Source of the DNA: a virus
DNA length: 23,449 bases
Strand: one strand, 5' to 3'
IMG/VR virus record: IMGVR_UViG_3300029319_000529
Coordinates: 1 to 23,449 of that record
Made by a program: the position numbers and the translations under genes. Below are positions 1 to 6,078 of this stretch, in pieces. Below the pieces are notes generated by a model that had not been told where the DNA came from, ran no database searches, and worked only from the letters and a program-made list of their open reading frames with translations. Each line of letters opens with the position of its first letter. The stretch's first letter is position 1.

Positions 1-558
1 AATACTTAAATTTAATTTATCATCTACAATAGGTGGTGTCCATTTAAATCTTAACTCACCTTGACCATATTCAATATCTTCCAATCCTAACTCTGTCCAA
101 CCAATTTTAGCCATTAACCAATCACCAGTATATCTTACCCAATATTCTTGATTAAGATATTCGTTACCCCATTGACGACCTTCCGACCTTTTAATCAAAT
201 ACTCCCAACCTTGTACAGGTCCAAATGTAGCACTCTCGTTAGCATTTTGTTCAGAACCATCATACCAAGTTCCACCATTTCCAGCGTTCTTGACACCTCG
301 TTTTGGTTCATAATTGAATCTACCAATTTTTCTCAATCCAAATGACTTTTGAAAATCTGGTTTTAATTCTCTATCAGTTCTACCTACTTCTAATTGTCCT
401 GTACTAAGACCACCAATGATAGCAAATCTGTCATCTTGGTGTCTTGGTGCGTTTAAACTAAAACTAGCGTATGCTGTAGAATATTTAAAAAAGTTTAATA
501 TGAAATCTTGGCCAAACAAAGATGTTGACAAGAGTATCCCAATTAATAATTTTCTCAT
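1..558 (-). CDS. Exported outer-membrane-like protein, 3' end outside window
   Basis: Open reading frame from an ATG at 558-556 to the window edge, giving the first 186 residues without a stop. A GGAG ribosome site lies 7 bases upstream. Residues 1-17 (MRKLLIGILLSTSLFGQ) form a clear signal peptide with a likely cut after FGQ. The mature part is rich in aromatic, Gly and charged residues in alternating patterns (for example LRKIGRFNYEP, GWEYLIKR, EYWVRYTGDW, GELRFKW), as expected of a beta-barrel or another exported beta-rich protein. Proteins of this general look (RKI.RF.YE, GWEYL, WVRY) occur, to my recollection, in uncultured marine phage genomes, but I cannot name a family. It lies downstream of the mini-MscS gene with its own leader. 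The function may be alteration of the host surface, which is inference. Cellular origin by transfer is possible. Confidence 0.75.
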   Translation of the reverse strand, partial: MRKLLIGILLSTSLFGQDFILNFFKYSTAYASFSLNAPRHQDDRFAIIGGLSTGQLEVGRTDRELKPDFQKSFGLRKIGRFNYEPKRGVKNAGNGGTWYDGSEQNANESATFGPVQGWEYLIKRSEGRQWGNEYLNQEYWVRYTGDWLMAKIGWTELGLEDIEYGQGELRFKWTPPIVDDKLNLSI

Positions 559-589
559 TTTTATCTCCAGTTAGCGTTGCTCTACAACT

Positions 590-597
590 ATAAATAT
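590..597 (-). promoter_or_regulatory. ATATTTAT octamer upstream of the outer-membrane-like gene
   Basis: On the sense (minus) strand the gap before the gene starting at 558 reads ATATTTATAG, about 31 bases before the ATG. The same octamer precedes all seven apparent transcription units in the window. It could be a promoter core; no clear -35 element is visible. Confidence 0.3.
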
Positions 598-606
598 CAG
601 ATTTGT

Positions 607-954
607 CTATTTTCCATATTTAGATAAATCAAGATTTGGTAATGGTTTCTCGATTTTTAGGTCTTTCAACTTAGAATTTGCTACGACTAATTTAGAACCA
701 CCTACGACTCTACCATCTAATACATGATAAATAAAGAACACAGTTTTCCACATTCCTACTCTTACTATACGACCAGGTGCACCATCAACTTCTACGACAT
801 CATCTTCGTTATAGTCATTACCTAAAAAAACCATTATGCCATCTACGGCTTCTTTTATGGTATTTTGAAAGATGAGTGTCACTACACCCACAAGAAATAA
901 CCAACCATATTGTCCTATCAAACCCTCGACAAGACCTTGTGCTTGGCTGTCCAC
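607..954 (-). CDS. Minimal MscS-like mechanosensitive channel protein (one membrane helix plus beta domain)
   Basis: 115 residues, starting with GTG at 954-952 behind an AGGAGA site. Residues about 16-43 form one membrane helix. Residues 44-100 follow the MscS pattern: the helix runs into FLGNDYNEDDVVEVDGAPG (compare the MscS F..F..GE.V...G..G segment), then GRIVRVGMWKTVFF, a DG turn at 80-81, and VVANSKLKD, which corresponds to the IPN(S/G) end of the MscS beta domain. The helix therefore matches the pore-lining TM3, while TM1, TM2 and the large C-terminal domain of full MscS (about 286 residues) are absent. It should form an oligomeric inner-membrane protein. GC is about 37%, above the neighbouring tail genes. 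A role in osmotic protection or lysis timing is inference. The family assignment rests on motif reading, not on a search. Confidence 0.7.
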   Translation of the reverse strand: MDSQAQGLVEGLIGQYGWLFLVGVVTLIFQNTIKEAVDGIMVFLGNDYNEDDVVEVDGAPGRIVRVGMWKTVFFIYHVLDGRVVGGSKLVVANSKLKDLKIEKPLPNLDLSKYGK

Positions 955-990
955 GAGTATTCTCCTATTTTAAGTTATATTATTACACTA

Positions 991-998
991 ATAAATAT
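991..998 (-). promoter_or_regulatory. ATATTTAT octamer upstream of the MscS-like gene
   Basis: The 60-base gap before the GTG start at 954 holds ATATTTATTAG on the sense strand, preceded by an alternating TATATATATT stretch, about 33 bases before the start codon. It belongs to the set of seven. Promoter function is inferred. Confidence 0.3.
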
Positions 999-1014
999 AA
1001 TATATATAGCAGAA

Positions 1015-2127
1015 TTATGAGTCAAATCGTACTAAAAATGAAAGTGGTAAATCTTTATCGTTTTTAATTGGATTTGAAATTTTTGCTATTGCTAATAGCT
1101 CATTTGTATCATTATATAGACCTATATTTGTGATATATGTTCCGAATTCTGAATGTGTAGTAAAACTACGATATTCTGTTCCACCAGAATATGATCTTGC
1201 ATAAGAACTACTACCAGCTGGTAACACTAAATCTTTTGTATTCTCATATTGTGGTGCATCTATACCCGTTCCAAATTTACCATTTGTACAATATCTAGCA
1301 TCTTGTGGTATAATGATACTCCCACTTCTACCAACAACAACACTTGGATTTGTTGTTTGATTAAATTCATATTCGTTTACATTACATAAATACTGATATT
1401 CAGTAGAAGTTTTTGTTGCTTGATATTTAATAGACCATCCATCACCACCAGTTCCAAGTCCGACATTTGCATAAGAACCTGTATTTGTAATTGTAATTAT
1501 ACCATGTTCATAAAATACATTACCTACAGCACTACCACTACCTTCTGCAGTTACAGTTCCAGCTGAATAACTTGAGGAAAAGTTATAATCGTATAATTGT
1601 CCAAGTCCATCATCTCGTAAATCAAATGTTACATCACTACTATCGTCAAGAATTTTAACCGAAAGTGGTTTTATTTCTTCACCAAAATATTGCTGTGGAA
1701 TCGTGATAACATTAACATTATCATGTAATTCTCTTGGAACTATCGTACCCCAATCTTCTCTACCATACGGATATTTTCTACTCCAATTTCCACCACTATA
1801 TATTGGAAATCTTGTTGTATTAGATTTAGGATTAGGAATAGTATCATATTGATAATAACAATTTCTTATTTGATAATATAAAGGAAGTTTATAAAATGTT
1901 CCCATACTATACCAAGTACTCCAATGTTTATTTAGACTCTGAGATAATTCATTATAAATACCAAAACTTTGGGATGCGGCAGAACCAGTTAAAAAATTAT
2001 GGAAACTTCCACTTGTTCCTTGTAAACCAAAAACACCACTCCCACTATCTGTATTTGTAAATGTGAATTGTTTATAAGTTTTGAAGTCTTTGACTGATCT
2101 ATCACTTGGGGATATATCCTTAAACAT
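1015..2127 (-). CDS. Virion structural protein, third and most divergent member of a paralogous trio
   Basis: 370 residues, ATG behind a strong AAAGGAG site. The C-terminal part (roughly residues 330-370) carries TYITNIGLYNDTNELLAIAK followed by a NPIKNDKDLPLSFLVRFD end, clearly related to the ends of the two proteins encoded upstream (TYITTVGLYNDNNELLAVAK). The middle keeps the order of a NEYEFNQTTNPSVVVG segment matching EYNWSQNPTYYTG in the paralogues. The N-terminal 120 residues have diverged and are rich in Ser, Gly and aromatic residues. The DDSSDV segment corresponds to the IDDSDA/IDDSGA segments in the paralogues. There is no signal peptide or membrane helix. It is probably a tail- or capsid-associated structural or host-contact protein, last in its run; the exact virion role is unknown. 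Confidence 0.7.
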   Translation of the reverse strand: MFKDISPSDRSVKDFKTYKQFTFTNTDSGSGVFGLQGTSGSFHNFLTGSAASQSFGIYNELSQSLNKHWSTWYSMGTFYKLPLYYQIRNCYYQYDTIPNPKSNTTRFPIYSGGNWSRKYPYGREDWGTIVPRELHDNVNVITIPQQYFGEEIKPLSVKILDDSSDVTFDLRDDGLGQLYDYNFSSSYSAGTVTAEGSGSAVGNVFYEHGIITITNTGSYANVGLGTGGDGWSIKYQATKTSTEYQYLCNVNEYEFNQTTNPSVVVGRSGSIIIPQDARYCTNGKFGTGIDAPQYENTKDLVLPAGSSSYARSYSGGTEYRSFTTHSEFGTYITNIGLYNDTNELLAIAKISNPIKNDKDLPLSFLVRFDS

Positions 2128-2138
2128 TGGATTCTCCT

Positions 2139-3176
2139 TTAATAGTCAAGTCTTACTTTGATTAGTGCTTCAGTATTTGCATCTTTTTTAAATGGTTTTG
2201 ACATCTTAGCCACTGCTAATAATTCATTATTATCATTGTATAAACCTACAGTAGTAATATAAGTAGTAGGTTCTCGTTTAAATGAATTATTTACCAATTC
2301 AGCATTTGAACCAGTAAAAAATGAAGGATTTTGACTATGATTAAATTCACCTGCCAATACATCACAAAAATAGAATGAACTTCTTTTTTGTTCTTCTCTA
2401 CGGGCTGAAAAATATGAACCACTCTCAATAGATTTTAATAGTTTTCTATGATTCAAATTATTTGTACCAGTACTCCTTACGAGTGGTTCTATGAAAGCAG
2501 ATTCAGAAGTATTTACTGAACCAGATGCTAAGGAATTAGGATTCAAAATAATCATACCAAGTTCAGGATAAAATAAACCATACGAACCAGAATTAGTTGA
2601 AGTTGCTGTTGTAGATGCCGTTGTATGAACTCCGTTTGCTACAGAACCACTAACTACATTAAATTCCCTTTTGGCATTACCAAGTTGTGGATTTTTATTT
2701 GCATCACTATCATCAATTAATCTTATTGAGCGACTACCACTTGATAAGTGTAATTCCCAATTACCTGGATCCATTTTTTCTCTATACCGTGCTCTATTTA
2801 CAGCTATCGCAAAAACATCTTCACTTTTATAATCGGTTCCTGAACCACCATGAAAATTAAATTGAGTTGTTTCAGCAGGTAATAGGACTTGTCTTAATTG
2901 AGAATATATTGCCTTAGTAGGATTAGTTGTTCCTGCAGTAGTTGAACCCTCTGACCCAGAACCATGTTGATGTCCATATGTTATAGCAAATTCAACTGGT
3001 TGAGTTTGGTCATTTGATGCATGGACATCATAATAATATTTACCATTATTAGAATCTTGTGTTGAACCAGTATAAAAAGTAGTTATATTACCAGTATCAC
3101 CCGACCACATTGGTTCGGCTACTGTGGTATATAAATTTTCTACTTTTTTGTCAGGATCGAAAACTTTAAAAGCCAT
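2139..3176 (-). CDS. Virion structural protein, second member of the paralogous trio
   Basis: 345 residues, ATG behind AAAAGGAG. It is very similar in layout to the protein encoded just upstream: N-terminal PMWSGDTGNITTFYTGSTQ, then YYYDVHA and FAITYGHQHGSGS, then KAIYSQLRQVLL, FAIAVNRARYREKMDPGNWEL (residues about 126-146), IDDSDA, a YGLFYPELGMIILN segment, ARREEQKRSSFYFCDV, and the terminal TYITTVGLYNDNNELLAVAK block. The RARYREK(M/L)DPGNWELH stretch is the best conserved. The composition (Ser/Gly/Thr/Asn-rich, many short GSGS turns) is typical of phage surface proteins. The gap to the next gene is 11 bases. It probably arose by tandem duplication with its neighbour; the role in the particle cannot be told from the sequence. 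Confidence 0.75.
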   Translation of the reverse strand: MAFKVFDPDKKVENLYTTVAEPMWSGDTGNITTFYTGSTQDSNNGKYYYDVHASNDQTQPVEFAITYGHQHGSGSEGSTTAGTTNPTKAIYSQLRQVLLPAETTQFNFHGGSGTDYKSEDVFAIAVNRARYREKMDPGNWELHLSSGSRSIRLIDDSDANKNPQLGNAKREFNVVSGSVANGVHTTASTTATSTNSGSYGLFYPELGMIILNPNSLASGSVNTSESAFIEPLVRSTGTNNLNHRKLLKSIESGSYFSARREEQKRSSFYFCDVLAGEFNHSQNPSFFTGSNAELVNNSFKREPTTYITTVGLYNDNNELLAVAKMSKPFKKDANTEALIKVRLDY

Positions 3177-3192
3177 TTAAAATCTCCTTTTC

Positions 3193-4254
3193 CTAAAAGT
3201 CTAATCTAACTTTGATTACTGCTTCTCTATCTCTTGATTTCAATAAAGGTTGACTTAGTTTAGCAACTGCTAATAACTCATTATTATCATTATATAGACC
3301 AACCGTAGTGATATATGACTTAGGATCTTGAATAAAAGTTGTATTAGTTAATTCTGCAGAAGTTCCAGTATAATAAGTTGGATTCTGACTCCAATTATAT
3401 TCATCAGACCTAACTCTACAGAAATAATGAGATGACTTAATCTGTTCTTCTCTACGAGCTTGAAATTTACCACCATTAACAATTGCGTTAAATAATTTTA
3501 AAGCATTATTTTGATTGGTATCAGCTGTTGTATTAGTTGCAAGATTTAAATCATCTGCTAAATCTAATCTTTTTCCATTCAACACTATAAGTCCTAATTC
3601 AGGATAGAATAATCCATAAGAACCAAGTGCAGTTCTTTCTGATGATGCTCCACTACCAGATATTGAAGAAGTTCCACTTTGTATAGAACCACTAACAACA
3701 TTAAAAACTCTTTCAGAAGCTTTTACTGATGAATCTGCAGTTGCTCCACTATCGTCAATTAACTTAACTACTCTTTTTCCTGAACCTGCACTTGCACTTA
3801 CATGAAGTTCCCAGTTTCCTGGATCCAACTTTTCTCTGTATCGTGCTCTGTTTACAGATATCACATAAATGGATTTTCCTTTATCACCAGTATTTGAATT
3901 ACCAGATGGAAATTCAAATTTATCTGTACTTGTAGAATTTTTAATACAAACATTTCTAAATTGACGATAAATTGCCTTAGATGGATTGTTTCCATCAGAA
4001 GTAGACAAAGAACCACTTCCATCGTAATGTCCATAAGCTACTGCAAATTGAACTTCTCGTGTTGAATCACTTCCCGCTTTGTCATAAACATCATAGTACC
4101 AAGCTCCACTACTTCCACTTTGAGTAGAACCAGTATAAAAGGCGGTTAAAGTAGCTGCTCCTCCCGACCAAACTGGAGAAGATATCGTACTTGGAATATT
4201 CGTCCTCTTATCTGTACCCTGTAAGGGTGTGAAAAAATTGTCTATTTCGCTCAT
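3193..4254 (-). CDS. Virion structural protein, first member of the paralogous trio
   Basis: 353 residues, ATG behind a strong AAGGAGATAAACA site. It shares the whole layout of the next gene: PVWSGGAATLTAFYTGSTQ, YYDVYD, FAVAYGHYDGSGS, KAIYRQFRNVCI, the RARYREKLDPGNWELH block, IDDSGA, GLFYPELGLIVLNGKRL, ARREEQIKSSHYFCRV and the terminal SYITTVGLYNDNNELLAVAK block ending in KVRLDF. It opens a small run of three related genes with its own upstream octamer (4272-4279). There is no enzyme motif, signal peptide or membrane segment. Proteins ending in this GLYNDNNELLAVAK block are, to my recollection, common in marine myovirus tail regions, but I know no assigned function. Confidence 0.75.
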   Translation of the reverse strand: MSEIDNFFTPLQGTDKRTNIPSTISSPVWSGGAATLTAFYTGSTQSGSSGAWYYDVYDKAGSDSTREVQFAVAYGHYDGSGSLSTSDGNNPSKAIYRQFRNVCIKNSTSTDKFEFPSGNSNTGDKGKSIYVISVNRARYREKLDPGNWELHVSASAGSGKRVVKLIDDSGATADSSVKASERVFNVVSGSIQSGTSSISGSGASSERTALGSYGLFYPELGLIVLNGKRLDLADDLNLATNTTADTNQNNALKLFNAIVNGGKFQARREEQIKSSHYFCRVRSDEYNWSQNPTYYTGTSAELTNTTFIQDPKSYITTVGLYNDNNELLAVAKLSQPLLKSRDREAVIKVRLDF

Positions 4255-4271
4255 TGTTTATCTCCTTATGT

Positions 4272-4279
4272 ATAAATAT
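4272..4279 (-). promoter_or_regulatory. ATATTTAT octamer upstream of the trio of structural genes
   Basis: Sense strand reads GTGTATATTTATACATAAGGAG, so the octamer is only 17 bases before the ATG at 4254 and just ahead of the ribosome site. If it is a -10-like element the leader would be very short. It belongs to the set of seven. Confidence 0.3.
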
Positions 4280-4304
4280 ACACTTAATATATTCTCATTA
4301 AATT

Positions 4305-4757
4305 TTATGGATTATACCCACCTGCTCCACCTGTCACTACTCCAGGTGGTGGACCCGTCATTGTTTGTTGTTGCTGTTGTTGCTGTTGCTGCTGTTGTTG
4401 CTGTTGCTGTTGTTGCTGTTGTTGCTGTTGTTGACCATTTTGTTGTTGACCATTCTGATTTTGGAATTCAGGTGGTGGTCCATCATTTGCACTAAATCCA
4501 GCTGGTGGTGTTACAACATTTGGACTAGCTACTTGAGTTGGTTGTGTTGCAACTATTACTACAGAACTTACATCTGATCCATTTTCATTTGTTACAGTCA
4601 AGGTAACTTCCCATACACCTGCCTGAAATGTATGTGTTGGATTGGCCTGTGTAGATGATCCTCCATCTCCAAAGCTCCAATTATATGTTAAACCATCACC
4701 TTGTGATGTATTTTGAAAAGTTATAGTAACTGGTGCTATATTTTGTGTTACTCCCAT
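4305..4757 (-). CDS. PKD-domain protein with 23-residue glutamine tract
   Basis: 150 residues, ATG behind AAGGAGATAA. Residues 8-72 are a PKD-type immunoglobulin-like fold: VTITFQNTSQGDG, then the hallmark YNWSFGDGG (25-33), NPTHTF (39-44) and the WEVTLTVTNENGSD strand (49-62). The usual first strand (P.A.F.Y) is missing before residue 8, although similar segments occur at the C-ends of the two preceding genes. Residues 94-108 are Pro/Gln/Asn-rich (PPPEFQNQNG, QQQNG), residues 109-131 are 23 consecutive Gln, and the C-end is GPPPGVVTGGAGGYNP. PKD domains mediate protein or carbohydrate contacts at surfaces, so a decoration or fibre-tip role is plausible. An 18-base direct repeat brackets most of the gene. 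The polyQ tract is unusual for a phage protein. Confidence 0.75.
   Translation of the reverse strand: MGVTQNIAPVTITFQNTSQGDGLTYNWSFGDGGSSTQANPTHTFQAGVWEVTLTVTNENGSDVSSVVIVATQPTQVASPNVVTPPAGFSANDGPPPEFQNQNGQQQNGQQQQQQQQQQQQQQQQQQQQQQQTMTGPPPGVVTGGAGGYNP
4338..4355. repeat. 18-base direct repeat, copy 1 (end of PKD/polyQ gene)
   Basis: Identical to 4775-4792. On the sense strand it reads GGTCCACCACCTGGAGTA and encodes GPPPGV in frame. The two copies are 437 bases apart and bracket nearly all of the PKD/polyQ gene. Confidence 0.9.
4365..4433 (-). repeat. CAA/CAG microsatellite encoding 23 glutamines
   Basis: Sixty-nine bases consisting only of CAA and CAG codons on the sense strand, in irregular mixture. 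The mixed codons make the tract less slippery than a pure repeat, but length change by multiples of three is still likely. Further Gln codons follow at 4440-4448 (three) and singly nearby. The long Leu/Val-rich reading frames on the opposite strand are shadows of it. Confidence 0.95.
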
Positions 4758-4768
4758 ATCTTATCTCC

Positions 4769-5395
4769 TTAAATTACTCCAGGTGGTGGACCACTTCCCG
4801 CATTCCATCCTGGTGGTATTTCTGGTGTAGTTTCTGTAACAACATTATAATTAAAATTTGCAATTGGTGGTGTTCCAACTACGGGTGAACCTTGACTATC
4901 TACTGCAAATATAAAATCTGATACAGGTGGGTTATTAATATCATACATATCAACTAAGTTATCAGCACCAAGTTCAAATTTATATGTTTCATCATCTCTC
5001 CATGCCTGTTGTTCTTCATCAAAATAATACAAATTTTCAGTTAATGGACTTACATCAATTACATCATTTTTTCCTGTTAAATCTATTTGTGCTGGTATAT
5101 TAGTTAATGATGTTTGTAATGCTACAGGAGGTGGATGTACTATAAAATAATTCATTACTTCTGAATCGTGAACTGGACTTTCCACCACAGGCATATTCTC
5201 TATAACTCTACCTCTCAAATTAGTTGGTTGAGATTCATCATATAAAGAATAATCTATTTCATCATCACCTAAAGCCCATTTTGTAATTATATAATCACCA
5301 CTTGTATCACCAGCTAATGCATCTGCCAATAACTCTCTACCTCTTTTGGTAAAATGTGCTGTTACAGTTTGTTTTGATTTGTCTAAATATCCCAT
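4769..5395 (-). CDS. Structural protein with the shared 'GR..L / DDEIDY' N-terminal domain and Pro-rich tail
   Basis: 208 residues. The N-terminal 85 residues belong to the domain found in the three genes upstream: MGYLDKSKQTVTAHFTKRGR, then ITKWALGDDEIDYSLYDES (residues about 37-55), then RGRVIENMPVVESP and EVMNYFIVHP. The middle (LYYFDEEQQAWRDDETYKF) has no match in its paralogues. The C-terminal 53 residues are Pro-rich and hold two PKD first-strand-like segments, PPVSDFIFAVDS (156-167) and TPPIANFNYNVV (175-186), before ending in GPPPGVI. Unlike its paralogues it lacks the C-terminal 'TS.VITG..SGA' domain. It follows the previous stop by two bases with no good ribosome site, so it is probably coupled to it. 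Likely a virion protein; function unknown. Confidence 0.7.
   Translation of the reverse strand: MGYLDKSKQTVTAHFTKRGRELLADALAGDTSGDYIITKWALGDDEIDYSLYDESQPTNLRGRVIENMPVVESPVHDSEVMNYFIVHPPPVALQTSLTNIPAQIDLTGKNDVIDVSPLTENLYYFDEEQQAWRDDETYKFELGADNLVDMYDINNPPVSDFIFAVDSQGSPVVGTPPIANFNYNVVTETTPEIPPGWNAGSGPPPGVI
4775..4792. repeat. 18-base direct repeat, copy 2 (end of upstream structural gene)
   Basis: Identical to 4338-4355 and in the same reading phase; encodes GPPPGV directly before the last residue and stop of the 208-residue protein. Recombination with copy 1 would join this gene in frame to the last residues of the PKD/polyQ gene. Confidence 0.9.
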
Positions 5396-5397
5396 AA

Positions 5398-5709
5398 TTA
5401 AAATATTGTCCCATCACCAATTGGTGGTGTATTGTTATCATTACCACCCACATCGTAAGTAAATCCTGCTACTGGAGGTGGTGCTGTAGTTTGAACTGGA
5501 GGTGGACTATAATTACTAACTGATGCCCCCTTATTCACTATTACATTTATAGTCCAAGTTGCTGCACTTCTCTCACCAGTAATCTGTAAAGTAGTGTTTT
5601 TTGTAGCTGAAACATCTTTTGCCTTTAATCTAACCGTACTTAAACCACTCAGTACTTTCTTTTCTGGTGTACCATCTTTTCCAGTTTGAAGTGCTCCCAA
5701 TACTCCCAT
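5398..5709 (-). CDS. Detached C-terminal domain of the structural family, with Pro-rich tail
   Basis: 103 residues, overlapping the stop of the previous gene as TAATG, with GGGAG 8 bases ahead of the ATG. Residues 4-58 align by eye with the C-terminal part of the 231-residue paralogue: KKVLSGLSTVRLKAKD against KKVVSRVATIRTQEG, and TTLQITGERSAATWTINVIV against TSIIITGQMSGAIYVLPVKV. It therefore looks like the second half of a two-domain protein whose first half is the separate gene just upstream. The C-terminal tail (77-103) begins PPPVAGFTYDVGG, resembling a PKD first strand. No enzyme motif. Likely a virion component produced in step with its partner. Confidence 0.65.
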   Translation of the reverse strand: MGVLGALQTGKDGTPEKKVLSGLSTVRLKAKDVSATKNTTLQITGERSAATWTINVIVNKGASVSNYSPPPVQTTAPPPVAGFTYDVGGNDNNTPPIGDGTIF

Positions 5710-6074
5710 TACTTACTCCCATCCGTATCACCAACAGAAAAAGTTGGTGTTGGTACATCTGGACTCTCTTGAATTTTTCTTTTAAATATAAAATATCTCA
5801 TAATTTCACCATCCGTTGGTGATTTCCAATTTACATTTGGTTCTGTCAATGGTTGATTATCAATCACTTGACCATATGGTTTTGCAAAAGTTGTAACATC
5901 ACTTACAGTTTCATCCCATAAACTATAATCAATTTCATCATCTGCTAATGCAAATTTAGTAATGATATGTTCACCATTTTGATTCTCACCAAATACTGCT
6001 TTTCTTAAATAATCCCTACCTTTGTTTGTAAGTATTGCGTCTACAGCTAAAGTACTCTTATCTATAAATCCCAT
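5709..6074 (-). CDS. Detached N-terminal domain of the structural family
   Basis: 121 residues, ATG behind GGAGAG. It consists only of the shared N-terminal domain: MGFIDKSTLAVDAILTNKGR, ITKFALADDEIDYSLWDE (residues about 38-55), YGQVIDNQPLTEP and EIMRYFIFKR, then a short tail. The two paralogues upstream continue into a C-terminal domain; here that domain is a separate gene starting inside this gene's stop codon (TAATG). This is either a gene fission or an assembly of two modules. It has a longer insertion (FGENQNGEH) before the conserved ITKFAL strand, shared in position with the 208-residue paralogue. Probably a virion protein. Confidence 0.7.
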   Translation of the reverse strand: MGFIDKSTLAVDAILTNKGRDYLRKAVFGENQNGEHIITKFALADDEIDYSLWDETVSDVTTFAKPYGQVIDNQPLTEPNVNWKSPTDGEIMRYFIFKRKIQESPDVPTPTFSVGDTDGSK

Positions 6075-6078
6075 AATC

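Noticed and set aside
876-1067. Plus-strand 63-codon frame across the gap at 955-1014
   Set aside because: No ribosome site, overlaps two supported minus-strand genes, and the product has no recognisable features.
4365-4433. Possible CRISPR-like or structural RNA repeat
   Set aside because: The repeat is a codon-phased CAA/CAG run within a gene, with no spacers.
4229-4577. Plus-strand frames encoding long Leu or Val/Ala runs
   Set aside because: They are antisense translations of the CAA/CAG tract.
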